DNA of 64,000 bases from Paractinoplanes bogorensis (GTDB lineage: Bacteria > Actinomycetota > Actinomycetes > Mycobacteriales > Micromonosporaceae): contig NZ_JAHKKG010000004.1 of NCBI RefSeq assembly GCF_018829635.1, positions 434,001 through 498,000 on the forward strand. Direction: 5' to 3'. The notes under the pieces were generated by a model that searched no databases, was not told the origin of the DNA, and worked only from the letters and a program-made list of their open reading frames with translations. The position numbers were made by a program, and so were the translations under genes. Shown piece after piece: positions 15,707 through 24,502 of the stretch (positions are counted from its first letter, which is position 1; the number at the start of each line of letters is the position of its first letter).

Positions 15707-18700
15707 ATGGTTAGTGCACTTCAAGTGCAAGATTCTTTCCCGTACGGGCGGCAGGCGGAACGGTCGGCGATCCGTACCCTGCTCGACACGCCCGCCGGCG
15801 GGTCTCTCGTGCTGGTCGGCGGACCCGGCGAGGGCCGCACCACGCTGCTCGGCACGGCCGCCGGGATGGCCGGGCCCGGGTGGACCGTGCTGACCGCCCC
15901 CGGCCGCGATCCGTCGGTCGGCTACGCGGGACTGCAGCAGCTGATCGAGCCCCTGGAGGCACTGGCCGGTCATCTCCCGGCGCACCAGCGCGACCCTCTG
16001 ACCAGGGTGATCGCCGGCCGGGAACCCGGGGCGAGCCCGCTGCTGCTCGGCGTGGCCCTGCTCGCCCTGATGCGCCGCGCCGCCGCCCGGGGCCCGGTGC
16101 TGTGCCTGCTCGACGACGCCGACCGCCTCGACCCGCCGTCCTGGCAGTTGATCCAGATGCTGGCCGCACGCCTGCCGGTCGCGATCCTGGCCACCGCCGC
16201 AGCGGAACTGCCCGGCCTGCGCTGCGTCCACCTGACCCCGCTGGACGACGAGGCTGGGCACGCGCTGGTACACCGGCGTGCACCCGAGACGACCGACGAA
16301 GTCGCCGCCGCCCTGGTCGAGCTGGCCGCCGGCCATGCCGGGGCGCTGGCCGAGCTAGCCGACTCCCTGACCCCGGCCCAGCGGCGCGGCCTGGCCCCGC
16401 TGCCCGGCGGTCTGCCCCACGGGAGCTCCCTGCGTCGCCGTTTCCAGACGCGGTTGGCCGCATTGCCGCCGTCAACGCGGCGCTTGCTGCTGCTCGCGGC
16501 GGCCGCCCCCGGCACCCCGCCGGCCGAGTTGCTGGCCGCCGCCGATCCCGCGCTCTGGCCCGGCACACCGTCCCACGAGTGCGCGGACAGCGCGCTGGTC
16601 GAGGGTGTGGACGCGGCGCTGGTTGAGGGTGTGGACGCGGCGCCGGTTGAGGGCGTGGACGCGGCGCCGGTTGAGGGCGTGGACGCGCCGTCGGATGAGG
16701 ACGCGGACAGGGCAGCGTGTGGGGGACCGGGCGGTGCGGCGGGTGAATGCGCGTGCGGTGCGCTGCGTGAAGGCGCGTGCGGGGCGGTCACGGCGGCGCA
16801 CCTGGCGCCGGCTGAACGGGCGGGGCTGATCACGGTGACGGCGGACGGCGTGAGCTTCCGGCCGCCCGTGGCCGGGCTGGTCGCGTACGGGGAAGAACCG
16901 CTTTTCCGTCGTCACGCCGCCCACCTCGCGCTGGCCGTCGTCTTCGCGAAGCGGGGCCGCGAACTGGCCGCGCTCGTGCAACGGGCCGAGGTGACCAGCG
17001 CGCCGGATGGCGAGCTGGCCCAGGATCTGATGCGAGCGGCCGCCTCGGTCCCGCCGGCCGACGCCTGGCGGGCGCAGCGGCATGCCGCCCGGCTCGGCGA
17101 CGACCCGTCGGCTCTCCTGGCGGCGGCCCGTTCGGCGGTGGCGGCGGGTCGTCCGCGCGATGCCCGGCCGCTGCTGCGCCAGGCGAGCCGGCTGCGGGCC
17201 GGCGTCGAGGTGCGTGCCCGGGCTCGCGGGGCGATCGCTGAGATCAAGCTGCGGGGAGCGCCGGCCGAGTCCCGTGACGTGCTCCTCGACGTGGCCGCCG
17301 ATCTGCTGCCCACCGACCCCACCGGAGCGCTCGATGCCCTGCTGCTGGCCGCCGACGCCTGCGGCCGGGCCGGCGACCCGTCTCGATACCCGGCACTGGC
17401 GCGTCAGGCGGCGGCCCACTATCGCGACCCGTCCGCGACTCCTTTCGGAAGGCCCGGCGACCCGTCCCTGACTCCTTTCAGAAGGCCTGGTGACCCGTCC
17501 GCGACGTCCCTCGGGAAGTCCGGCGACCCGGGCTGGGAGATCGAGATGGCGTTGCACCAGGTGATCGGTCTCGCCGACCTCATGACGGGTGACGAGACCA
17601 GCGCGTTCCGGCACCTGCGCGCGGTGATGCTCCTGGCCGCGCGAACCACCGACCCGGTCGCCCTGACACGGGCCGCGAACACCGGCATCCTGCTGGGCCA
17701 GGACCGCCGGGCCGCCCACCTGGCGAACCAGGCCGTCACCCAGGCCCAGCGGCGCGGTCACGCCGCGCTCGTCCCCGAGGCCCTGGAGGTCGCAGCGTTC
17801 GCCGAGCTGGCCGCCGGCCGCTACGACGCTGCGACCGAAAACGCCCTCGATGGCGCGGCCGTCGCCCGGGGAGCGGGCCGCCCCGACCTGGCCGTCTCGC
17901 ATCAGGCCTTGCTCGGGCTGCTGGCCGCATTCATGGGCGACGCCGAGACAGCCCGGCAGCGCGGCGACGCGGGAACGGTCCGCCGGCACGACACCGCGAC
18001 GGCCCGGGAGCGCGGGGGCGCCGGCGACGGCCTGGGGGATTGGACCGAGGCACTGCTCGATCTGGCCGCCGGGCACCCTGACCGGGCGGCCGAACGGCTG
18101 GCCCGCGTCGCCCGGACCGGCTCGATGATCCTGCGCGTGGCGATCGCCCCGCACCTGGCCGAGACCACCGGCAAGAGCGTCGACGTCTTCGACCGATGGG
18201 CCGCCCGCACCGCTCAACCCGGCTGGCTGGCCCTGCGCAGCCGCTGCCGGGCGCTGACCGAGGCTGAGGGTGCCGACGACTACTTCCGTGAGGCCCTCGG
18301 CTGGCACGACCGCGACGCCGACGGCGGCTTCGCCCGCGCCCACACCCAGCTCCTCTACGGCCGCCACCTGCGCCGTCACCGGCGCCCGGCCGAGGCCCGC
18401 GATCACCTGCGCCGCGCCGCCGAGACGTTCCGGCGCTACGACGCGCGTCCGTGGACCGACCAGGCCGCCCGCGAGCTGCGCGCGGCCGGGGAACGGGTCA
18501 CGACCGTCGACCAGGCGCCGCTGACCGCGCAGCAGGAGCGGATCGCCGGCCTGGTGGCCGAAGGCGCGACCAACCGTGAGGTGGCCCGGCAGTTGCACCT
18601 GAGCCCCCGCACGATCGATCACCACCTGCGCAACGTGTTCGCCCGCCTGGGCGTCCGCTCGCGCACCGAACTGGCCCGCCGGCTAGACCTTTTCGACCGT

Positions 18701-18745
18701 GACCGGCGTGACCAGGCGGCGGTCCCGGTCGCCCACGACGCGTAG
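15707..18745 (+). CDS. LAL-family LuxR regulator with altered Walker A and internal repeats
   Basis: This 1012-residue regulator has an N-terminal STAND ATPase, a helical middle and a C-terminal LuxR helix-turn-helix (LTAQQERIAGLVAEGATNRE... IDHHLRNVFARLGV). Its P-loop reads GGPGEGRTT: the invariant Walker A lysine is arginine, while Walker B (VLCLLDDADRLD) is kept. Two low-complexity insertions break the domain, four 8-residue (A)AxVEGVD units and three 11-residue DPSxTxxxRPG-like units, making it about 100 residues longer than relatives. A 15-bp palindrome, TGCACTT-C-AAGTGCA, covers codons 3-8. The 3' end overlaps the GH3 gene by 63 bases. Confidence 0.85.
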   Translation: MVSALQVQDSFPYGRQAERSAIRTLLDTPAGGSLVLVGGPGEGRTTLLGTAAGMAGPGWTVLTAPGRDPSVGYAGLQQLIEPLEALAGHLPAHQRDPLTRVIAGREPGASPLLLGVALLALMRRAAARGPVLCLLDDADRLDPPSWQLIQMLAARLPVAILATAAAELPGLRCVHLTPLDDEAGHALVHRRAPETTDEVAAALVELAAGHAGALAELADSLTPAQRRGLAPLPGGLPHGSSLRRRFQTRLAALPPSTRRLLLLAAAAPGTPPAELLAAADPALWPGTPSHECADSALVEGVDAALVEGVDAAPVEGVDAAPVEGVDAPSDEDADRAACGGPGGAAGECACGALREGACGAVTAAHLAPAERAGLITVTADGVSFRPPVAGLVAYGEEPLFRRHAAHLALAVVFAKRGRELAALVQRAEVTSAPDGELAQDLMRAAASVPPADAWRAQRHAARLGDDPSALLAAARSAVAAGRPRDARPLLRQASRLRAGVEVRARARGAIAEIKLRGAPAESRDVLLDVAADLLPTDPTGALDALLLAADACGRAGDPSRYPALARQAAAHYRDPSATPFGRPGDPSLTPFRRPGDPSATSLGKSGDPGWEIEMALHQVIGLADLMTGDETSAFRHLRAVMLLAARTTDPVALTRAANTGILLGQDRRAAHLANQAVTQAQRRGHAALVPEALEVAAFAELAAGRYDAATENALDGAAVARGAGRPDLAVSHQALLGLLAAFMGDAETARQRGDAGTVRRHDTATARERGGAGDGLGDWTEALLDLAAGHPDRAAERLARVARTGSMILRVAIAPHLAETTGKSVDVFDRWAARTAQPGWLALRSRCRALTEAEGADDYFREALGWHDRDADGGFARAHTQLLYGRHLRRHRRPAEARDHLRRAAETFRRYDARPWTDQAARELRAAGERVTTVDQAPLTAQQERIAGLVAEGATNREVARQLHLSPRTIDHHLRNVFARLGVRSRTELARRLDLFDRDRRDQAAVPVAHDA
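16589..16684 (+). repeat. Four 24-bp tandem repeats inside the LAL gene
   Basis: The units encode SALVEGVD, AALVEGVD, AAPVEGVD and AAPVEGVD. Near-identity at the DNA level, including third positions, indicates recent slippage-type expansion within the reading frame. The segment after it stays low-complexity (GAAGECACGALREGACGAV). Confidence 0.9.
17426..17524 (+). repeat. Three 33-bp tandem repeats inside the LAL gene
   Basis: The units encode DPSATPFGRPG, DPSLTPFRRPG and DPSATSLGKSG. Each begins with GACCCGTCC, a word also repeated in the Ser/Thr kinase gene near 26.7 kb. Confidence 0.88.
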
Positions 18746-21034
18746 CGCCCCGGTCAGGCGGACCCGGCCGGTCAGCGGCAGGTCCGCCGCCGACGTCCCG
18801 ACCAGCACGTCCAGGTCGCCCGGCTCGACGATCCGGGAGAAGTCGCGCCCGGTGAAGGCGGTCCGGTCGGCGTGCACCGTGAACGTCACGTCACGAGCCT
18901 CGCCCGCCTCGAGCCCGACCCGGACGAAGCCGGTGAGCTGCTTGACCGGCCGGGTCACCTGGGCCACCAGATCCTTCAGATAGAGCTGCACCACCTCGTC
19001 GCCCGCGCGCCCGCCGGTGTTGCGCACCCGCACGGTCACCGTGAACTCGCCGTCGGTCGGCACCTCGGTCGCGCTGATCCGCAGGTCGTCGACGGCGAAC
19101 GTGGTGTACGAGCGGCCGTGCCCGAAGGCGTACAGCGGCGTCGGGTCCAGGTTGCTGACCCCGGTGTTCTCGGCGCCGAGCGACGGCAGCAGGTAGGTGC
19201 CGGGCTGTCCGCCGGGGTGCCGCGGGATCTGCACCGGGAGCTTGCCGCCGGGGTTGACGCTGCCGGTCAGCACGCCCGCGATCGCGGCGCCGCCCTCCTC
19301 GCCCGGCATGAACGCCTGCACCAGGCCGGCCACGCGGGAGGAGAGGCTTCCCAGCGCGTACGGGCGTCCGGAGACCACAACCACAACGATCGGCTTACCC
19401 GTGGCCAGGAGCGCCTCGATCAGCTCGGCCTGCACGCCGGGCAGCGTGAGGTCTTCGGCGTCGCAGCCCTCGCCCGAGGTGCCGTGCCCGAACAGCCCGG
19501 CCAGGTCGCCGACCATCGCCACGGTGACGTCGGCGCTTTCTGTCAAGGCGACGGCGGCGGCGAAACCGGAAGTGTCGTCGCCGATCACCGGGCAACCCTG
19601 TTCGTACACGACCTCGGTGCCGGAAAGGGCAGACTTCAGCGCGTCGACCGCGGTTGGCACGTCGATGCCCAGCCCGGCCTGCGGATAGCGGGGCAGCACG
19701 TGGTTGGGGAAGGCGTAGCAGCCCATGAACGTACGCGGGTCGGCCGCGGCCGGTCCGACCACGGCGACCCGGCCCAGGCCCGCGGCCAGCGGCAACGCCG
19801 ACCCGGCCTCGAGCAGCACGATCGACTTCTCGGCCATCTCGCGGGCGAGGGCCCGGTTGGCGGCCGAGTCGAGATCCGTGCCCGCGGCGGCGGCGACGGA
19901 CTTCTCCGGCGTCCAGCCGGCGTCCAGCAGGCCGAGGGACACCTTCTGGGTGAGCAGGCGCCGGACGGCCCGGTCGATCAGCTCCTCAGGCACCCGGCCG
20001 GCCAGTTCCTGGCCGAAACCGAGCGTGTCGGGCAGCTCGACGTCGATGCCGGCGGTCAGCGACTGGATCCCGGCGTCGACCATGTCCTCGGCCACGTGGT
20101 GGGTGGTGGCCAGGAACGGCACGGCCCAGTAGTCGGAGACGACCGTGCCGGTGAAGCCCCAGCGGTCGCGCAGCAGCTCGGTGAACAGCCACGGGTCGGC
20201 CACCGCGGGCAGCCCGTCGATGTCGGAGTAGGAGTTCATCACCGATTCGGCCCCGGCCTCGCGGATCGCCGTCTCGAAGGTCGGCAGGATGATGTCGAGC
20301 AGCTCGCGGCGGCCCATCGGGACGGGACCGTGGTTGCGGGCACCACGCGACGCCGAGTAGCCCGCGAAGTGCTTGAGGGTCGCGATCACGCCGGCGCTCT
20401 GCAGACCCCGTACGTATCCGGCGCCGAGCAGGCCGACCAGGTACGGATCTTCGCCGATGGTCTCCTCGACCCGGCCCCAGCGGTAGTCGCGCACCACGTC
20501 GAGCACGGGGGACAGGCCCTGGTGCACGCCGACCGCGGCCATGTCCCGGCCGATCGCGGCGGCCATCCGCTCGACCAGGTCCGGGTCGAAGGTGGCGCCC
20601 CAGGCGATGGCGGCCGGATAGACCGTGGCGCCGAAGGTGGTGAACCCGGTCAGGCACTCCTCGTGGACGACGGCCGGAATGCTCAGACGGGAGTTGGCCA
20701 GGACGATGTGCTGCTGACGTACGACCTCGGCGGCGCCTTCGACGGCAGTGAGGGGGTGACTCCCGTAGACCCGGGTGAGGTGGCCGAGTCCGTGCCGACT
20801 GGCCTCGTCCAGGGGTATCGTCCCGGAAGCGGCGAAAACATCCTGCATGGGAGCGACGTTGAGCGTCTCCTCGGGGTCGACCTCCTCTTCGTCCTGCATG
20901 TCGTTGCCGACCCAACGACTGCCGAGCTGGCCGATCTTCTCTTCGAGGGTCATCTCGGCGAGCAGGGCGTCGACGCGCTCCGCCACGCCCAGCGCCGGGT
21001 CCTGCCATGGCTTGCGTACCGGTTCTACGGTCAC
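18683..21034 (-). CDS. Glycoside hydrolase family 3 enzyme, probable beta-xylosidase (BxlA-like) or beta-glucosidase
   Basis: This 783-residue cytoplasmic enzyme has the GH3 TIM-barrel (KHFAGYSASRGARNHGP for substrate binding; nucleophile Asp in GTVVSDYWAV), the alpha/beta sandwich domain (VVSGRPYALG, AFMPGEEGG) and a C-terminal fibronectin-III-like domain (RNTGGRAGDEVVQLYL). No signal peptide is seen. GTG 21034 has GAGGAG about eight bases upstream; the longer in-frame extension is not conserved. It is divergent from a sugar ABC transporter, and a CGAAACTTTC operator precedes it, the context of xylo-oligosaccharide loci. It should release xylose or glucose from imported oligosaccharides. Confidence 0.88.
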   Translation of the reverse strand: MTVEPVRKPWQDPALGVAERVDALLAEMTLEEKIGQLGSRWVGNDMQDEEEVDPEETLNVAPMQDVFAASGTIPLDEASRHGLGHLTRVYGSHPLTAVEGAAEVVRQQHIVLANSRLSIPAVVHEECLTGFTTFGATVYPAAIAWGATFDPDLVERMAAAIGRDMAAVGVHQGLSPVLDVVRDYRWGRVEETIGEDPYLVGLLGAGYVRGLQSAGVIATLKHFAGYSASRGARNHGPVPMGRRELLDIILPTFETAIREAGAESVMNSYSDIDGLPAVADPWLFTELLRDRWGFTGTVVSDYWAVPFLATTHHVAEDMVDAGIQSLTAGIDVELPDTLGFGQELAGRVPEELIDRAVRRLLTQKVSLGLLDAGWTPEKSVAAAAGTDLDSAANRALAREMAEKSIVLLEAGSALPLAAGLGRVAVVGPAAADPRTFMGCYAFPNHVLPRYPQAGLGIDVPTAVDALKSALSGTEVVYEQGCPVIGDDTSGFAAAVALTESADVTVAMVGDLAGLFGHGTSGEGCDAEDLTLPGVQAELIEALLATGKPIVVVVVSGRPYALGSLSSRVAGLVQAFMPGEEGGAAIAGVLTGSVNPGGKLPVQIPRHPGGQPGTYLLPSLGAENTGVSNLDPTPLYAFGHGRSYTTFAVDDLRISATEVPTDGEFTVTVRVRNTGGRAGDEVVQLYLKDLVAQVTRPVKQLTGFVRVGLEAGEARDVTFTVHADRTAFTGRDFSRIVEPGDLDVLVGTSAADLPLTGRVRLTGALRVVGDRDRRLVTPVTVEKV

Positions 21035-21069
21035 GGCGCAGCTCCTCAGTGGTTCCACAGATTTGGTTC

Positions 21070-21080
21070 CGAAACTTTCA
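21070..21080. promoter_or_regulatory. LacI-type operator upstream of the GH3 gene
   Basis: CGAAACTTTCA differs at only the last base from the palindrome CGAAACTTTCG found upstream of the LacI gene of this locus. It lies about 36 bases upstream of the GH3 start, where a repressor would block transcription. Confidence 0.6.
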
Positions 21081-21189
21081 GTGTTTGCACAGCACAATTT
21101 TCGGTGTCGAGATGATCTTAGGCAGGCGGTCGTGACCAGGTCGGAATCCCGTCCACTCTCGCCGTGGGAGCGCGACCAATGCAAGACTC

Positions 21190-21218
21190 TTGACATGATC
21201 AAGCCGAAACCCTACGTT
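21190..21218 (+). promoter_or_regulatory. Putative promoter of the sugar ABC transporter operon
   Basis: TTGACA and TACGTT are separated by 17 bases, with predicted transcription start near 21225. This leaves a leader of about 120 bases before the lipoprotein GTG. The rest of the 309-base divergent gap (21035-21343) holds the two operator-like sites and no ORF I would support. Confidence 0.5.
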
Positions 21219-21251
21219 AACGAAACCTCGTGTTAATTTGCGGTTGACGAG

Positions 21252-21261
21252 CGAAAGTTGC
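21252..21261. promoter_or_regulatory. Degenerate LacI-type operator downstream of the transporter promoter
   Basis: CGAAAGTTGC keeps one perfect half-site (CGAAA) of the locus operator and three of five bases of the other. It lies about 27 bases after the predicted start of the transporter transcript, a roadblock position. Confidence 0.4.
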
Positions 21262-21343
21262 AGCCGCTGTGACGCGGACGACCACTTCCACGGCGATCCT
21301 CTCGCCGCCACCGCGGCGGCATCAAAAAAAGACGGAGATCAGC

Positions 21344-22687
21344 GTGTCCAATAACCCGATTTCCCGGCGGAACTTCCTCGGCCTGGCCGCGGGTGCGGCC
21401 GGTGCCGCGGCCCTGGCGGCCTGTGGCAGCTCCGGTCCGAGCAACAGCGGTGGCAGCAGCAGCGGGGGCAGCGGCGGCGGCGCGGCCAGCTACTGGTCCC
21501 TCAGCGGCCCGCCCGGCGAGCCGTACCGTCAGGCCGCGATCGACCGGTTCAACAAGGCGAACCCGGACAGCAAGATCACCGGGACGTTCTTCCAGAACGA
21601 CGCCTACAAGCAGAAGATCAAGACGGCGCTCGGCGCCAACCAGGGCCCGACGATGATCTGGGGCTGGGGCGGTGGCGGCCTCAAGGAGTACGTGACCTCG
21701 GGCCAGGTCGAAGATCTGACCAGCTGGCTGGGTGAGAACGCGGCGGTCAAGAGCAAGATCCTCCCGTCCTCGTTCGGCGCCGGCACGGTCGACGGCAAGA
21801 TCTACGCGCTGCCGGTCGAGACGGTCCAGCCGATCGTGCTCTTCTACAACAAGAAGGTCTTCGAGTCGGCCGGCCTGCAGCCCCCGAAGTCGTGGGGCGA
21901 GATCATGGCCCTGGTGCCGCAGTTCAACGCGAAGAAGATCGCGCCGTTCTCGCTCGGTGGCCAGTCCCGCTGGACGAACATGATGTGGCTCGAGTTCCTG
22001 CTCGACCGCACCGCGGGCTCCGAGGTCTTCGACAAGGTGTTCGCCGGCGAGAAGGGCGCCTGGTCCGACCCGGCGGTGCTCGACATGCTCACCAAGATCC
22101 AAGACCTGGTGAAGGCGAACGGCTTCCAGAAGGGCTTCTCGTCGACCACGGCCGACTCGAACGCCGACCAGGCGCTGCTCTACACCGGCAAGGCCGCGAT
22201 GATGCTGCACGGCTCGTGGTCCTACGGCATCCAGAAGGAGCAGGGCGGCAACTTCGTCAAGGACGGCGGCCTGGGCTGGATGAACTTCCCGGCGGTCGAG
22301 GGCGGCAAGGGCGACCCGAGCAACACGGTCGGCAACCCGGGTCAATACCTCTCGATCTCCTCCAAGGCCACGACCGAGGCCAAGGACATCGCCAAGAAGT
22401 TCTTCTCGACCACGCTGGTCGACGACGAGGAGAAGGCGGGCTGGGTCAAGTCCGGCGGCGTCCCGGTGCTGACCGGCAGCGAGAGCCTCTTCACCGGCGA
22501 CGACGCGGGCTTCCTGAAGGACATGGCCACCATCGCCAACGGTGCCAAGGTCTTCGCCCAGTCGTGGGACCAGGCGCTCAGCCCGACCGCGGCCGAGACG
22601 CTGCTCGACAACATCGCCAAGCTGTTCCAGCTGCAGGTCAGCCCGCAGCAGTGGGTTGACGCCATGAACGGAGTCATCGGCAAGTGA
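21344..22687 (+). CDS. Sugar ABC transporter substrate-binding lipoprotein (BxlE-like)
   Basis: This 447-residue lipoprotein has a twin-arginine signal (SRRNFLGLAAG) ending in the lipobox LAACG, then a glycine/serine linker. The mature domain is of the CUT1/extracellular solute-binding family 1 type (YWSLSGPPGEPYRQAAIDRFNKANP, GKIYALPVETVQPIVLFYN). GTG 21344 is chosen because GGAG lies six bases upstream and the Tat motif follows at once. It should deliver oligosaccharides to the two downstream permeases. The shared ATPase (MsiK-type) is normally encoded elsewhere and is not present here. Confidence 0.88.
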   Translation: MSNNPISRRNFLGLAAGAAGAAALAACGSSGPSNSGGSSSGGSGGGAASYWSLSGPPGEPYRQAAIDRFNKANPDSKITGTFFQNDAYKQKIKTALGANQGPTMIWGWGGGGLKEYVTSGQVEDLTSWLGENAAVKSKILPSSFGAGTVDGKIYALPVETVQPIVLFYNKKVFESAGLQPPKSWGEIMALVPQFNAKKIAPFSLGGQSRWTNMMWLEFLLDRTAGSEVFDKVFAGEKGAWSDPAVLDMLTKIQDLVKANGFQKGFSSTTADSNADQALLYTGKAAMMLHGSWSYGIQKEQGGNFVKDGGLGWMNFPAVEGGKGDPSNTVGNPGQYLSISSKATTEAKDIAKKFFSTTLVDDEEKAGWVKSGGVPVLTGSESLFTGDDAGFLKDMATIANGAKVFAQSWDQALSPTAAETLLDNIAKLFQLQVSPQQWVDAMNGVIGK

Positions 22688-23607
22688 CGACGATCGCTCC
22701 GCCCGTCGTACGGACGAAGGAGCCCTCCAGGTCCACCGGCGGGCGGAGCGGTCCCGTCCTCTGGATGGCTCTGCCGGCGTTCGTCTGGTTCGTGTTCTTC
22801 GGGATCATCCCGCTGCTCGGCGTTCTCGCCCTGAGCTTCACGACCTGGAACGGCATCGGCGAGATCGTGCCCTCCGGACTGGACAGCTGGAAGGCCACGC
22901 TCAGCGACCCCGGGCTGCCGCACGCCCTCTGGGTCACCTTCCTGATCATGGCGTTGTCGTGGGCCGTCCAGACCCCGATGTCGATCCTGATCGGGGTCTT
23001 CCTGGCCACCAGCAAGCGCTACCGCGAGTTCCTGGCCGTGCTGTTCTTCATCCCCCTGCTGCTCAGCTCGGCCGCCATCGCGATCACCTACAAGGCGCTG
23101 CTCGACCCGAGCTTCGGGCTCGGCAGCGGCCTGGGCATCGATCTGCTCAACCAGGACTGGCTCGGCAACTCGACGCTGGCCATGGCCACGTTGATCTTCA
23201 TCGTGTCCTGGCAGTTCATCCCGTTCCACTCGCTGATCTACCAGGGCGCGGTCCGGCAGATCCCGACGAGCATGTACGAGGCGTCCCAGATCGACGGCGC
23301 CGGCCGCGTCCGGCAGTTCATCAGCATCACCCTGCCCCAGTTGAAATACACGATCATCACGTCGTCGACGCTGATGGTGGTCGGGTCGCTGACCTTCTTC
23401 GACCTGATCTACGTGCTCACCGCCGGCGGTCCCGGCGACGCCACCCGCGCGCTGGCCCTGGCGATGTACCAGCAGGGCTTCCAGGCCAACCTGATGGGCC
23501 CGGCCAGCGCCATCGCTGTCATCCTGGTCCTGGTCGGTCTCGTGCTGTCCCTGGTGCTGCGGCGGCTCGGGGGCCGGGCCGACGACAGCCAGCTGGAAGG
23601 GGCCTGA
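22684..23607 (+). CDS. Sugar ABC transporter permease (MalF-type, BxlF-like)
   Basis: This 307-residue protein has six hydrophobic helices. The EAA loop, EASQIDGAGRVRQFISITLP, is where MsiK-type ATPases dock. The GTG start overlaps the lipoprotein stop as GTGA, so the two are translationally coupled. The MalF-like N-terminal topology (PAFVWFVFFGIIPLLGVL) identifies it as the first of the permease pair. Confidence 0.88.
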   Translation: MTTIAPPVVRTKEPSRSTGGRSGPVLWMALPAFVWFVFFGIIPLLGVLALSFTTWNGIGEIVPSGLDSWKATLSDPGLPHALWVTFLIMALSWAVQTPMSILIGVFLATSKRYREFLAVLFFIPLLLSSAAIAITYKALLDPSFGLGSGLGIDLLNQDWLGNSTLAMATLIFIVSWQFIPFHSLIYQGAVRQIPTSMYEASQIDGAGRVRQFISITLPQLKYTIITSSTLMVVGSLTFFDLIYVLTAGGPGDATRALALAMYQQGFQANLMGPASAIAVILVLVGLVLSLVLRRLGGRADDSQLEGA

Positions 23608-23608
23608 C

Positions 23609-24502
23609 ATGGCGACCGTGACCAAGCACCGCCCGTCGCCGTCCGTCTCGGGCACCCCCGGCGGCACCCGCCGGCGCAACAAGGCGATGGCCTACAACTG
23701 GCTCGGCGGTGGCCTGAGCTGGGTCTGGCTCTTCGTCGTGATGCTGCCGATCTACTGGATCGTCATCACCAGCTTCAAGACCCAGTCGAACTACTTCATC
23801 ACCAACCCCCTGGTCCCGGCGTCCGACCTGACCTTCGAGAACTACAAGACGGTCATCGAGTCCGACATCGTCCGGTACTTCTTCAACAGCGTCATCGTCA
23901 CCCTCGGCGCGACGGTGCCGGCCGTCCTGGTCAGCTTCATGGCGGCGTACGCGATCGTCCGGGGCAGCGGCAGCCGGATCCTCAAGGGCATGAACTGGGT
24001 GTTCCTGATGGGTCTGGCGATCCCGCTGCAGGCGGTGATCATCCCGGTCTACCTGATCATCATCCGGCTCAAGATGTACGACACCCTGGCCGCGATCATC
24101 CTGCCCTCGATCGCGTTCGCCATCCCGCTGTCGGTGCTGGTGCTGTCGAACTTCATCCGTGACGTCCCGAAGGAGCTCTTCGAGTCGATGCGGATGGACG
24201 GCGCGACCGAGTGGGGCACGCTGTGGCGCCTGGCGTTCCCGCTCACCCGGCCCGCCCTGGTGACGGTGGCGATCTACAACGGACTCGGCATCTGGAACGG
24301 CTTCCTGCTGCCGCTGGTGCTGACCCAGAGCCCCGACCAGCGCACGGTTCCGCTCGCGCTGGCCAGCCTGTCGGGTCAGTTCGGCGTCAACGTGCCGGCC
24401 ATCGCCGCGTCGGTCACCCTGACCACGCTGCCGATCGTCATCCTCTACGCCATCGGCCGCCGCCAGCTACTGAGCGGCTTGACGGCGGGTTTCAGCAAGT
24501 AG
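23609..24502 (+). CDS. Sugar ABC transporter permease (MalG-type, BxlG-like)
   Basis: This 297-residue partner permease has six helices and the EAA motif ESMRMDGATEWGTLWRLAFP. It begins one base after the previous stop and ends with the MalG-type GLTAGFSK tail. Its final 36 bases overlap the convergent LacI gene. It should form the membrane channel with the preceding permease. Confidence 0.88.
   Translation: MATVTKHRPSPSVSGTPGGTRRRNKAMAYNWLGGGLSWVWLFVVMLPIYWIVITSFKTQSNYFITNPLVPASDLTFENYKTVIESDIVRYFFNSVIVTLGATVPAVLVSFMAAYAIVRGSGSRILKGMNWVFLMGLAIPLQAVIIPVYLIIIRLKMYDTLAAIILPSIAFAIPLSVLVLSNFIRDVPKELFESMRMDGATEWGTLWRLAFPLTRPALVTVAIYNGLGIWNGFLLPLVLTQSPDQRTVPLALASLSGQFGVNVPAIAASVTLTTLPIVILYAIGRRQLLSGLTAGFSK

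Noticed and set aside
16589..17524. CRISPR-like or non-coding tandem array
   Set aside because: Units are 24 and 33 bases without spacers, in frame, and encode protein repeats.
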